A DNA stretch of 64,000 nucleotides. It comes from JAFDBW01 sp963825575. GTDB taxonomy: Bacteria > Desulfobacterota > Desulfuromonadia > Desulfuromonadales > BM103. The stretch lies in contig CAWGUB010000027.1 of assembly GCA_963825575.1 (NCBI GenBank), forward strand, positions 117,624-181,623, in the 5' to 3' direction. Made by a program: the position numbers and the translations under genes. The notes beneath the pieces were generated by a model. It was given only the letters and a program-made list of their open reading frames with translations, did not search any database and was not told the DNA's origin. Each line of letters opens with the position of its first letter. Within the stretch, counting starts at the first letter, position 1. Below, in pieces: positions 44,205 to 52,628 of this stretch.

Positions 44205-45254
44205 TCAGGCGTTGGTCATGGCTACCAGGCCGTCTAGCCTGGCCATGGCCAGGCCGTCATCAATCGCGGCCCGGGCCTTTTCGAGCCCCGACTCCACGTC
44301 ATTGATCAGGCCTGACGCAAGCAAGGCATAGGCTGCATTCAAAAGGACAACGTCCCGTTTCGGACCGGGCTTTCCGCCCAGGACATCCTTGACAATCGCG
44401 GCATTTTCAGCGGCATCACCGCCCTGCAGATCGACAAGAGCACAACGGCGGAGGCCGAAGTCTTCCGGTTCAATCGTCGAAAGGGTCACGCTGCCGTCAC
44501 GGATTTCACCGATTCGTGTCGGCCCGGTCAGGGTCACTTCATCCATACCATCCAGGCCATGGACGACAAAACCGCGCCGGCAACCGAGCTTGACCAGGAC
44601 TCTGGCCATAACATCCACCAGTTTTTCATCATAAACGCCAAGCACCTGGCGATCGGCACCGGCGGGGTTGGTCAGGGGCCCCAGTATGTTAAAGACTGTC
44701 CGGATGCCAATTTCTCGACGGGGGCCGATCGCATGCTTCATAGCTCCATGGAGAGCCGGGGCAAACAGGAAACCGACACCGACCTCGTTGATGCATGCCT
44801 CGACCTGCTGCGGGGTCACATTCAGATTGACGCCGAGGGCCTCGAGGACATCGGCGCTGCCGCAAGCCGAAGAGATGCTGCGGTTGCCATGTTTGGCCAC
44901 TTTGACGCCACAGGCTGAGACGACAAAGGCGACGGTCGTCGAAATGTTGAAGCTCCTGGTCCCGCTACCGCCCGTACCACAGGTATCAAGAATTGTCTCG
45001 CGGTCCAGGTTGATCTCTTCGCGGTCGATGTCCAGTGCTTTACCAACCCGGATTGGCGTCGCATGATCGCGCATGACCCGGGCTGCCCCGGCAATCTCAT
45101 CGATCGTCTCGCCTTTCATGCGCAGTGCGGTAATGAACGAACCGACCTGGGCCGGAGTCGCCTCGCCGCCCATGATCTGGTTCATCACCTCGATCATTTC
45201 GGTTTCGGTCAGATCCTGTCCGACAACAACCTTGCCAATCGCTTCCTTGATCAT
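44205..45254 (-). CDS. trpD: Anthranilate phosphoribosyltransferase
   Basis: Attaches PRPP to anthranilate. The start is the ATG at 45254, with AGGAG 5 bases upstream; a longer frame to 45311 lacks a ribosome site. The 349-residue chain carries the PRPP loop DTCGTGGSGTRSFNIST and HGNRSISSACGSADVLEALG. It lies in the order trpE-trpG-trpD with trpG separate, not fused. Confidence 0.95.
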   Translation of the reverse strand: MIKEAIGKVVVGQDLTETEMIEVMNQIMGGEATPAQVGSFITALRMKGETIDEIAGAARVMRDHATPIRVGKALDIDREEINLDRETILDTCGTGGSGTRSFNISTTVAFVVSACGVKVAKHGNRSISSACGSADVLEALGVNLNVTPQQVEACINEVGVGFLFAPALHGAMKHAIGPRREIGIRTVFNILGPLTNPAGADRQVLGVYDEKLVDVMARVLVKLGCRRGFVVHGLDGMDEVTLTGPTRIGEIRDGSVTLSTIEPEDFGLRRCALVDLQGGDAAENAAIVKDVLGGKPGPKRDVVLLNAAYALLASGLINDVESGLEKARAAIDDGLAMARLDGLVAMTNA

Positions 45255-45338
45255 TTTTGCTCCTGAAAACTCAAGGGCTCCAGCATCGAAAAAATGCTGT
45301 TCCTTCTGCATACTGAATTCTTGATACTGGATTCTTCC

Positions 45339-45908
45339 TTACCTTGTCATCTCGAGAAAATTCCGCAACATATCCATGCCGGTCACTGTCAATATCGACT
45401 CCGGGTGGAACTGCATACCCCAGATAGCCAGTTCGCGGTGGCGCAGACCCATAATCTCCCCCTCCTCTGTCCAGGCAGTAATTTCCAGACATTCCGGGAA
45501 AGAACACCTTTCGATCAGGAGGGAATGGTAGCGAGTCGCGTCAAACGGGTTGGGCAGGCCGACAAACAGCTCGTGATTGTCATGAAAAATCGGACTGGTC
45601 TTGCCGTGCATGAGTCGCTCTGCACGAACGATCCGGCCACCGAAAGCCTGGCCGATCGACTGGTGGCCAAGGCAGACCCCAAGTATCGGCAGCTTGCCGG
45701 CAAAATACCTGATGGCGTCAACGGACACTCCTGCCTCGTTCGGTGTGCACGGGCCGGGCGAGATGACCAGGCGTTGAGGCTCGAGAGCTTCTATCTCGGC
45801 CAGACCTATCTTGTCGTTGCGGTAAACGACGACTTCCTCACCCAGCTCGCGCAGATATTGCACAAGGTTGTAGGTAAAGGAATCATAATTATCGATCATC
45901 AACAGCAT
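45339..45908 (-). CDS. trpG: Anthranilate synthase glutamine amidotransferase subunit
   Basis: Releases ammonia from glutamine for TrpE. From the ATG at 45908 the chain is 189 residues, with MLLMIDNYDSFTYNL at the start, the nucleophile Cys79 in GVCLGHQ and the HPES catalytic His/Glu near 170. Such subunits often also serve p-aminobenzoate synthesis, and folate genes lie nearby, but that is inference. It follows trpE by one base; GGAC is a weak ribosome site, so translation is probably coupled. Confidence 0.94.
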   Translation of the reverse strand: MLLMIDNYDSFTYNLVQYLRELGEEVVVYRNDKIGLAEIEALEPQRLVISPGPCTPNEAGVSVDAIRYFAGKLPILGVCLGHQSIGQAFGGRIVRAERLMHGKTSPIFHDNHELFVGLPNPFDATRYHSLLIERCSFPECLEITAWTEEGEIMGLRHRELAIWGMQFHPESILTVTGMDMLRNFLEMTR

Positions 45909-45909
45909 T

Positions 45910-47391
45910 TCAGTCCAACCCCTGACGTGCCAGCTCAATAGCTTTTTTTACACCCATCGCCTTGTTGACAGTTTCCTCATATTCTGTCGCCGGGTCAGAA
46001 TCGGCAACTATACCGGCACCCGCCTGAAGATGAATCCGGTTCTGGTGGGCCACCAGGGTCCTGATGGCTATGGCCAGATCCATGTTACCGTCGAACGATA
46101 TATAACCGACCGCACCGCCGTAAATTTCCCGACGAACCGGTTCAAGCTCTTCGATGATTTCCATCGCACGAATCTTCGGTGCCCCGCTTAATGTACCAGC
46201 CGGGAAGGTGGCCGAGAAAACATCCAGGGCGTCATATCCCGGCAGCAGCTGCCCGCTCACATTAGAAACGATGTGCATGACGTGCGAGTAGCGCTCGACC
46301 ACCATCAGTTCGTCAACCTGCACCGAGCCGGTTTCGCAGACCCTGCCGAGATCGTTGCGGCCGAGATCGACCAGCATGATGTGCTCTGCGCGCTCCTTCG
46401 GGTCGGCCAGCAGTTCTTTTTCGAACGCCTGGTCTTTATCGAAGGTTGCGCCGCGCGGCCGGGTCCCGGCGATCGGACGGACCTCGACATGATCCCCTTC
46501 CTTGCGCACCAGGACTTCCGGAGAGGCCCCGATGACCCGGGTCTCGTTGAACTGAAGATAGAACATGTACGGCGACGGGTTGATCGTTCGCAGGGCCCGG
46601 TAGACATCGAACGGATCAGCGTCGAGGTCGCCGGAGAACCTTTGCGACAGGACCACCTGGATGACATCGCCGGCGCGGACATAATCCTTGCAGTGTTCAA
46701 CGGCCGCTTCGAAATCGGCCCTGCTGAAATTGGATTGCAGTTCCGTCGAGTTCGGGCGTCGTGCGTCACGGGAACGTTCCGGCAAAGGCTTGCGCAACTG
46801 CGCGACCATACCCTCAATACGCTTGACCGCCTGGTCGTAAGCCTGGCCGGGGTCACCGCCGTCGCGCAGATGGACATTGCTGATGACCTTGATCTTCTGC
46901 TGCATGTTATCAAAGATCAGCAGGGTTTCGGTAATCAGGAACCAGCTGTCATAAGTGCCCATTTCGGCATCATTGAGGTCTGGCAGTTCCTCGATATGGC
47001 GAACCATATCGTAGCCCAGGTAACCCACCGCGCCACCGAAGAAGCGTGGCAGTTCAGGCAGGGCGACCGGAATGTAGGGAGAGAGGAAGCGCTTCAGTTC
47101 TACCAAGGGGTTGTTTGACACCCCGGATTCCGTCGCTGTCCCGTTTTCCAGAATTTCAAATTGGTTGCCGCGACAGCGAAAAGCGCGGCCGGAGCCAACA
47201 CCGAGAAAGGAGTACCGTGCCCATTTCTCGCCACCGGCGATACTTTCGAGAAGAAATGCGCTCTGTCGATCGTCAATCTTGCAGAAAGCCGAAACCGGTG
47301 TTTCCATATCCGCGAGAATCTCCCGGTAAACCGGAATCAGATTCCCTTGGCAGGCAAGATTTATAAACTCTTCGCGAGAGGGGCAATACAT
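45910..47391 (-). CDS. trpE: Anthranilate synthase component I
   Basis: Makes anthranilate from chorismate and ammonia. The 493-residue chain has the tryptophan feedback motif LLES (47-50) and the chorismate-binding blocks GTRPRGAT and DLGRNDLGRV in the C-terminal half. It is first in the trp run; the ATG at 47391 has AAGGA upstream. It is expected to be inhibited by tryptophan through the LLES site. Confidence 0.96.
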   Translation of the reverse strand: MYCPSREEFINLACQGNLIPVYREILADMETPVSAFCKIDDRQSAFLLESIAGGEKWARYSFLGVGSGRAFRCRGNQFEILENGTATESGVSNNPLVELKRFLSPYIPVALPELPRFFGGAVGYLGYDMVRHIEELPDLNDAEMGTYDSWFLITETLLIFDNMQQKIKVISNVHLRDGGDPGQAYDQAVKRIEGMVAQLRKPLPERSRDARRPNSTELQSNFSRADFEAAVEHCKDYVRAGDVIQVVLSQRFSGDLDADPFDVYRALRTINPSPYMFYLQFNETRVIGASPEVLVRKEGDHVEVRPIAGTRPRGATFDKDQAFEKELLADPKERAEHIMLVDLGRNDLGRVCETGSVQVDELMVVERYSHVMHIVSNVSGQLLPGYDALDVFSATFPAGTLSGAPKIRAMEIIEELEPVRREIYGGAVGYISFDGNMDLAIAIRTLVAHQNRIHLQAGAGIVADSDPATEYEETVNKAMGVKKAIELARQGLD

Positions 47392-47419
47392 ACTCTGTCC
47401 TTATCTGTTCAGCCGCGAC

Positions 47420-47448
47420 AAAGTAGCATGAAGACTGCAAAATGGCAA
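47420..47448 (-). promoter_or_regulatory. Candidate sigma-70 promoter of the trp operon
   Basis: On the minus strand TTGCCA (47443-47448) and TACTTT (47420-47425) are spaced 17 bases apart. Transcription would start near 47413, about 20 bases before trpE, which leaves no room for a leader-peptide attenuator. The -10 is only a fair match, so this is a candidate. Confidence 0.5.
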
Positions 47449-47477
47449 GTCAGGTGGATAGCTTACGGAATAAATGA

Positions 47478-47506
47478 TTGACCGAAATCAGCTGACTTGA
47501 TATGCA
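47478..47506 (+). promoter_or_regulatory. Candidate sigma-70 promoter of the FKBP gene
   Basis: TTGACC (47478-47483) and TATGCA (47501-47506), 17 bases apart, face the FKBP-type gene. It is divergent from the trp promoter, only 29 bases away. Confidence 0.55.
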
Positions 47507-47572
47507 TACCGGACGCAAGCGGCAACAGAACCAAAACATCAATCACTGACCACCTTCGGAGAGAAATATCAA

Positions 47573-48013
47573 ATGATACGTGCAGAAAAAATGGATACCG
47601 TCAAAGTCCACTATACGGGTCGCCTGGAAGATGGCACAGTATTCGATCAGTCCACTGAAGATCGCCCCCTGCAATTCATACTGGGCCGTGAAGAGGTCAT
47701 AGCCGGTTTCGATGAGGCTATTGAAGGCATGTGCCAGGGTGAAAGTAAAAACGTGACCGTACCGTTCGAGAAAGCCTACGGCAAGAGCAAACCGGAATTA
47801 ATCGAGAAGGTAGAACGGAGCATTTTGGGAGACAAGTTTGACCTGCAGGTCGGGGCCCAACTCGAGGTCACCAACCATGATGATACGACTTTGCGCCTGA
47901 TGGTACGTGAAATTACTGAAGACCATGTCATGCTCGATGCCAATCATCCGTTGGCAGACAAGAACCTGACGTTTGAGATTGAACTTCTCGAAGTCAAGAA
48001 ACTGCAGCAATAG
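47573..48013 (+). CDS. FKBP-type peptidyl-prolyl isomerase, SlyD-like
   Basis: Folding helper that isomerises prolyl bonds. The 146-residue chain opens with the FKBP core VKVHYTGRLEDGTVFDQS and holds the SlyD-type insert (about 70-120, chaperone loop); it ends ELLEVKKLQQ, without the His/Cys-rich metal tail of Escherichia SlyD. ATG at 47573 with GGAGAG 8 bases upstream. It is the only plus-strand gene in the right half of the window and is probably monocistronic. Confidence 0.92.
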   Translation: MIRAEKMDTVKVHYTGRLEDGTVFDQSTEDRPLQFILGREEVIAGFDEAIEGMCQGESKNVTVPFEKAYGKSKPELIEKVERSILGDKFDLQVGAQLEVTNHDDTTLRLMVREITEDHVMLDANHPLADKNLTFEIELLEVKKLQQ

Positions 48014-48205
48014 CCGCCCCTGGACCAAAGATTAATCCTTTGCTGATCTGACATTGTGTTGCGGAATGGTTTCCAGCAGTCGTTTTTCGTTCCCCTCGGC
48101 GTTACTGCTTGTGGCGAGTATCAAAAGGCTTCAAGCTCTCGCTAGCGTCGATAACATGAGCAGGAATGCACAGCAATGGCGCAAAGCAGATATCCTTTTG
48201 TGTAC

Positions 48206-48934
48206 TCAAACTGATGGCTCGTTTCTCACCCATGCCTGGATACTGAGGATATCCAATTTCTGTATATCTGAAAATTCGATACCTAACCCGGATGAAGCAT
48301 GGTTTTTAAAATTATCCTTTCTGTTAATCCAGGCAACCCGTCCTTTGCATCTTATCAACGCCTTCTCCTGGCTAAGCTGAAACTCAAGGTGCAGTTCAGA
48401 GCCTGTCTCAAAATACTCTTCGGTCTCTAGAAACACACCCCCCACAGATATGTCAAGAAGAGTCCCTAAAGACATTTGTTCTGAGTTTTTGCCGAACTTT
48501 GCAGACGTGTTAATCGTTGATCTTTTGCCAGACCACCCCGGTAAATTCAGATATTTTTTACATATCTGGAGAACATTTTCCCTTGTTAACGGTTTGTGAA
48601 TAACTTCGTCGCACCCTGCAGTTTTACAACGTTCAATATCTTTAGGATAGTTGCTGCTCGTCATCATGACAATTGGTGGTGGTCGCACGTCAGAAGCACT
48701 CTTTATTTGTCTGCATGCTTCATCCCCGTCACCTTCCGTCATGTACAGATCCATCAGTATCAAGTCCGTCTTGGTTTTTTTGACAATTTCAACAGCTTCC
48801 GGGCCGCTTTTTGCGAGTAAAATATTGACCTGCTCTCTCCGGAAAAGATCTTTGGCCAGCCTGAGAAACAAGGGGGTGTCATCTACAATCAAAAGAGTCT
48901 TTGAAAACATGGAAAGAATTTTTTTTGTATACAT
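48206..48934 (-). CDS. Response regulator with receiver and degenerate PilZ domain
   Basis: A 242-residue two-domain protein. The receiver (about residues 10-130) has Asp18/Asp19, phosphoacceptor Asp62 in LILMDLY and Lys114 in HKPL. The PilZ-like domain (about 138-238) keeps the DxSxxG motif (Asp161, Ser163, Gly166), but the RxxxR motif reads Arg138-STI-Asn142, missing the second Arg. PilZ domains bind cyclic di-GMP; without that Arg, binding may be weak or lost. The start is uncertain (ATG 48934 or 48910; neither has a clear ribosome site). No kinase is adjacent, so its partner is unknown. Confidence 0.85.
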   Translation of the reverse strand: MYTKKILSMFSKTLLIVDDTPLFLRLAKDLFRREQVNILLAKSGPEAVEIVKKTKTDLILMDLYMTEGDGDEACRQIKSASDVRPPPIVMMTSSNYPKDIERCKTAGCDEVIHKPLTRENVLQICKKYLNLPGWSGKRSTINTSAKFGKNSEQMSLGTLLDISVGGVFLETEEYFETGSELHLEFQLSQEKALIRCKGRVAWINRKDNFKNHASSGLGIEFSDIQKLDILSIQAWVRNEPSV

Positions 48935-49398
48935 GGGCTAATCCAATTTTGAACAAAAAAAAACCGCTAGGCAGCATCATGCCGATAACAGCGATCTTTA
49001 AGTTCATTGCTTATCTGCATGCCTACTGATCATCCCATCCCCCAGGGAAAACACCTAATCAAGACGAAACCAATTTACACTATAGGGCGCTACAAGGTAA
49101 AGATTTGTGTTCTATTTGTACCCTTGCACTACTGCTTCGCATGTCAAGTCATGCTTAGTAAAAAATTCTCGGAATGACTGATTTACGAGAAAAGCCCCAC
49201 GCCAGGAGGAGGCTGTGGGGCTGCAGGTTGCATTTTTATTGCGGAGGAGAACATGAATAAGTACGTCCCTTTAACGATATATTACTGGCTTGGTCATGTA
49301 TGTCAAGCGGGAAATAGACACCCCATAAATTCTGCCAGAGCTGTCTGGTCTCAGCCAGGGCAACAATTTGATAACGACATAGAACAGCAACAACAAAA
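48935..49398. other. About 460 bases without a supportable gene
   Basis: This stretch between the receiver-PilZ gene and the ribosomal-operon terminator contains no convincing gene. A plus-strand ATG at 49253 has a perfect GGAGGAG ribosome site, but its frame runs straight through the terminator and antisense to rplQ. A hairpin at 49193-49222 stands alone. A promoter for the receiver-PilZ gene should lie near 48950-49050. Confidence 0.45.
49193..49222 (-). terminator. Isolated hairpin, terminator-like
   Basis: An 8-bp stem (49193-49200 with 49215-49222, 14-base loop that contains GGAGGAGG) reads into TTTTC on the minus strand. No gene ends here, so it is either a leftover terminator or part of an unrecognised RNA. 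Confidence 0.4.
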
Positions 49399-49428
49399 GA
49401 AAGGCGAGATGGAATCATCTCGCCTTTC
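49399..49428 (-). terminator. Terminator of the S10-spc-alpha ribosomal operon
   Basis: A 12-bp perfect stem (49399-49410 with 49417-49428, 6-base loop) lies 30 bases past the rplQ stop and is followed by a T-rich run on the minus strand. It ends the alpha operon. Confidence 0.88.
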
Positions 49429-49458
49429 TTTGTCGTCTACATTTTGCGCAACCATTTA

Positions 49459-50058
49459 TCAGTCTTTTTTCGCTTCCTCAGCAGGAGTTTCCTCAGCAGG
49501 AGCTTCCTCAGCAGGAGTTTCCTCAGCAGGAGCTTCCTCAGCAGGAGCTTCCTCAGCAGGAGCTTCCTCAGCAGGAGCTTCCTCAGCAGGAGCTTCCTCA
49601 GCAGGAGCTTCCTCAACAACCGGGGTCACTTCAGCTACCGGTACAACAGGCTTCGCCGCCTGCTTGGCGGGCGCTTTCTTCTTTTTCGGCTTGGCAGTGA
49701 ACTCCTCTTCTACCAGTTCGATGACCGACAGGGAGGCGTTGTCACCGGAACGGTGACCAAGCTTGATAATTCTCGTGTAACCACCGGGACGCTCAGTATA
49801 GCGCGGTGCAATCGTATCAAACAGTTTATCAACGACTTTCTTGTCGCGGACGACCTGCATGACGAGACGACGGGAGTGCAGATCGCCACGCCTTGCCATG
49901 GTGATCAGTTTTTCGGCCATCTTGCGCAGTTCCTTGGCGCGGGCATCAGTAGTAGTGATTTTCCCGTGTTCGAACAACGAGGTCACCATGTTGCGCATCA
50001 TGGCTTTGCGGTGACTGGTGTTGCGGCCCAGCCGCTTACCGGATTTCATATGACGCAT
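49459..50058 (-). CDS. rplQ: 50S ribosomal protein L17 with a repetitive acidic tail
   Basis: Large-subunit protein near the peptide exit tunnel. Residues 1 to about 118 are ordinary L17 (MRHMKSGKRLGR, then TTTDARAKELRKMAEK). After a basic KPKKKKAPAKQ linker comes an 80-residue extension ending in nine pentapeptides EEAPA/EETPA, then EEAKKD. Normal L17 is about 115-130 residues, so the tail roughly doubles it. The repeats are coded by nine near-identical 15-base units. It is the last gene of the alpha operon, 47 bases after rpoA. Confidence 0.95.
   Translation of the reverse strand: MRHMKSGKRLGRNTSHRKAMMRNMVTSLFEHGKITTTDARAKELRKMAEKLITMARRGDLHSRRLVMQVVRDKKVVDKLFDTIAPRYTERPGGYTRIIKLGHRSGDNASLSVIELVEEEFTAKPKKKKAPAKQAAKPVVPVAEVTPVVEEAPAEEAPAEEAPAEEAPAEEAPAEEAPAEETPAEEAPAEETPAEEAKKD
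49474..49608. repeat. Nine 15-bp tandem repeats within rplQ
   Basis: The unit TTCCTCAGCAGGAG(C/T) repeats nine times without gaps (135 bases), with only third-unit C/T changes; a tenth unit is degraded. On the coding strand it gives EEAPA or EETPA. Because the unit is a multiple of three, copy-number changes would not break the frame. Confidence 0.95.
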
Positions 50059-50105
50059 TGGTATCAGATCCTTTCTCTATATAACCTTCCGGCAGGGGCA
50101 GCACC

Positions 50106-51125
50106 CTAGAGTTCTTCTTCGCTCTTTTCGATCATTTTCAGATATTCGGGATCCGGGAAACCGTCCAGCACAATGCCGAGGGTCAATCCCATTTCAGAAA
50201 GAATATCCTTGATCTCGTTAAGTGACTTGCGACCGAAATTCTGTGTTTTCAGCATTTCCGCTTCGGACTTTTGTACGAGTTCACCGATCAGGCGGATGTT
50301 GGCGTTCTTCAGGCAGTTGGCACTGCGTACCGATAACTCGAGTTCATCTACCCTGCGGTAGAGGTTTTCATTGACCGGCGGCTTGCCACCTTCTGTTTCT
50401 TCCGGCTCATCCGGCTCGAGAGCTTCATCAAAATTGATGAACAGCTGCACCTGCTCCTTGACGATTTTGGCTGCATATGCCAGGGCATCATCAGGCTTAG
50501 CGCTGCCGTCAGTATAAATTTCAAGGATAAGTTTGTCGTAGTCAGTAACCTGACCGACACGGGCATTGCTGACCGTGAAATTTACTTTTCTGATCGGTGA
50601 GAAAATCGCGTCGATCGGAATCGTACCGACCGGAGCCTTTTCGTCACGATTGCGTTCTGCGGCACCGTAACCCTTGCCCATGGCCACTAGCATATCTATT
50701 TCGACATCGGCTTCCTTGCCACAGGTTGCTATATAATGGTCAGGATTCACGATCACCACATTCGAGTCCGTGACAATATCACCGGCAGTGATGACGCCGG
50801 CACCCCTTTTGACAATGCGAACATTGCGGGCTTCGTGTCCGTGCAACTCGAGCAGGACGCCTTTGAGGTTGAGGATGATGTCCGTCACATCTTCCGTCAC
50901 ACCAGGGATCGTGGAAAACTCGTGCAGCACGCCCTTGATACGAACAGATGTGATTGCCGCTCCCTGTAGTGAAGAGAGCAGAACCCGGCGCAATGCATTT
51001 CCCATGGTCGTGCCGAAACCACGTTCAAACGGTTCTGCGGTGAATTTTCCGTAGGTTTCCGTCAGTGAATCGGCATCAACCTGGAGACGCTTGGGTTTGA
51101 TCAGTTCTCTCCAGTTTTTATACAT
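50106..51125 (-). CDS. rpoA: RNA polymerase subunit alpha
   Basis: Assembly platform of RNA polymerase. The 339-residue chain has the N-terminal dimerisation domain (about 1-230, with LRRVLLSSLQGAA) and the C-terminal domain (about 255-320, ELSVRSANCLKNANI) that contacts promoter DNA and activators, joined by an acidic linker. It has the usual size and position between rpsD and rplQ. Confidence 0.98.
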   Translation of the reverse strand: MYKNWRELIKPKRLQVDADSLTETYGKFTAEPFERGFGTTMGNALRRVLLSSLQGAAITSVRIKGVLHEFSTIPGVTEDVTDIILNLKGVLLELHGHEARNVRIVKRGAGVITAGDIVTDSNVVIVNPDHYIATCGKEADVEIDMLVAMGKGYGAAERNRDEKAPVGTIPIDAIFSPIRKVNFTVSNARVGQVTDYDKLILEIYTDGSAKPDDALAYAAKIVKEQVQLFINFDEALEPDEPEETEGGKPPVNENLYRRVDELELSVRSANCLKNANIRLIGELVQKSEAEMLKTQNFGRKSLNEIKDILSEMGLTLGIVLDGFPDPEYLKMIEKSEEEL

Positions 51126-51182
51126 GCGAATCCTCCGTTATGAGGTTGCGTTAAAGTTTTAAACCGCCAGAATGCCTGACGA

Positions 51183-51812
51183 TTACTTCGAGTAGAGTTC
51201 GACGATCAGGTGTTCCTGGAAGCTCGGAGTCGTCATTTCTGCGCGTACCGGCAACGTTTTGACTGTCCCCTGGAATGCGTCGCGGGTCAATTCGACCCAG
51301 GACGGGATACCGCGGCGCATAACACCATCGAGAGCCTCGTTGATACGCGTGATTTTGCGGCTTTTTTCGCGCAGCTCAACAACATCACCCGGACGTACAA
51401 GATACGAAGGGATATTCACCTTACGGCCGTTGACAGTAAAGTGAGTGTGACGAACCAGCTGCCGAGCCTCACTTCGTGAAGTCGCAAAGCCCATACGGTA
51501 GACCATGCTGTCCAGGCGGCGCTCAAGCAGGACCAGAAGGTTCTCGCCGGTTACGCCCTTCATGCGGTCTGCTTTTACGAAGTAGTCGCGGAACTGCTTT
51601 TCAAGCAGACCATAAGTCCGTTTGACCCGCTGCTTCTCGCGCAGCTGTGTGCCGTAATCAGAAACTTTAATACGGCCCTGGCCGTGTTGGCCCGGGGCGT
51701 AATTGCGACGTTCCAAGGCACATTTATCGGTGTAACACCGATCGCCTTTGAGGAACAGCTTCATGTTTTCCCGCCGGCACATGCGGCAGACGGGTCCAGT
51801 GTGTCTCGCCAA
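51183..51812 (-). CDS. rpsD: 30S ribosomal protein S4, zinc-binding form
   Basis: Primary 16S rRNA binder and operon regulator in many bacteria. The 209-residue protein keeps four cysteines, Cys9, Cys12, Cys26 and Cys31, so it is the zinc-binding C+ type. An S4 RNA-binding domain begins near residue 97 (RLDSMVYRMGFATSR). It lies between rpsK and rpoA. Confidence 0.98.
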   Translation of the reverse strand: MARHTGPVCRMCRRENMKLFLKGDRCYTDKCALERRNYAPGQHGQGRIKVSDYGTQLREKQRVKRTYGLLEKQFRDYFVKADRMKGVTGENLLVLLERRLDSMVYRMGFATSRSEARQLVRHTHFTVNGRKVNIPSYLVRPGDVVELREKSRKITRINEALDGVMRRGIPSWVELTRDAFQGTVKTLPVRAEMTTPSFQEHLIVELYSK

Positions 51813-51834
51813 CGTTCGTTCTCCTTATAACTGG

Positions 51835-52227
51835 TTAGACTCTTCTACGCTTCGGCGGACGGCATCCGTTGTGGGGAATCGGAGTGACATCCTTGATCAT
51901 TGTGATCGTCAGGCCAACTGCCTGCAGAGCCCGCAAGGCGGACTCGCGCCCGGAACCGGGGCCCTTGACCCAGACCTCAACACTACGCAGGCCATGCTCC
52001 TTGGCTTTGTTTGCCGCATCTTCAGCAGCCATCTGGGCAGCAAAAGGAGTACTCTTACGACTCCCTCTGAAACCTTTCGACCCCGAAGTACACCAGGAGA
52101 TGACATTACCGGCTACGTCGGTAATGGTAACGATCGTATTGTTGAATGTCGCCTGAATATGGGCAATTCCATTCGCTATATTCTTCTTTTCAACCTTTTT
52201 GCGTACACGCTTGCCAGGCTTGGCCAT
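51835..52227 (-). CDS. rpsK: 30S ribosomal protein S11
   Basis: Platform protein of the small subunit. The 130-residue chain holds the family blocks HIQATFNNTIVTITD and GPGSGRESALRAL, and the Lys/Arg-rich C-terminal NGCRPPKRRRV that meets Shine-Dalgarno RNA. It follows rpsM by 11 bases. Confidence 0.98.
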   Translation of the reverse strand: MAKPGKRVRKKVEKKNIANGIAHIQATFNNTIVTITDVAGNVISWCTSGSKGFRGSRKSTPFAAQMAAEDAANKAKEHGLRSVEVWVKGPGSGRESALRALQAVGLTITMIKDVTPIPHNGCRPPKRRRV

Positions 52228-52238
52228 GGTTCCTCCTG

Positions 52239-52607
52239 TTACTTCTTCTTACCGGCGACAGTCTTGCGCGGACCCTTGCGGGTTCTGGCATTTGTCTTGG
52301 TTTTCTGTCCACGCACCGGCAAACCTCTACGATGGCGCAGACCACGATAGCAGCCGAGGTCCATGAGTCGCTTGATATTCATCGTCACTTCACGACGCAA
52401 ATCACCCTCAACCTTGTAGTCGCTGTCAATAACCTTGCGGATCTTGGCTACTTCATCCTCGGTCAAGTTGTCCGAGCGGGTGTTGAAGTCGACACCTGCC
52501 TTGGACAGAATTCCCTGGGATGCAGAACGCCCGACACCGTAGATGTAGGTCAGGGCAACTTCAATCCGTTTGTTTCTGGGTAAATCGATACCTGCAATAC
52601 GAGCCAA
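52239..52607 (-). CDS. rpsM: 30S ribosomal protein S13
   Basis: Small-subunit head protein that contacts tRNA and the large subunit. The 122-residue chain begins MARIAGIDLPRNKRIEVAL and ends in a basic tail TRKGPRKTVAGKKK, both typical. It is 21 bases after rpmJ. Confidence 0.98.
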   Translation of the reverse strand: MARIAGIDLPRNKRIEVALTYIYGVGRSASQGILSKAGVDFNTRSDNLTEDEVAKIRKVIDSDYKVEGDLRREVTMNIKRLMDLGCYRGLRHRRGLPVRGQKTKTNARTRKGPRKTVAGKKK

Positions 52608-52628
52608 TGTCCGATCCTCCTAATATCC

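Noticed and set aside
49474..49608. CRISPR array
   Set aside because: The repeats are 15 bases with no spacers and lie in frame within rplQ, so they are a coding tandem repeat.
49253..49756. Plus-strand frame with a good ribosome site, running opposite rplQ
   Set aside because: It crosses the ribosomal-operon terminator and its last two-thirds are the antisense of the L17 repeat, so it is not reported as a gene.
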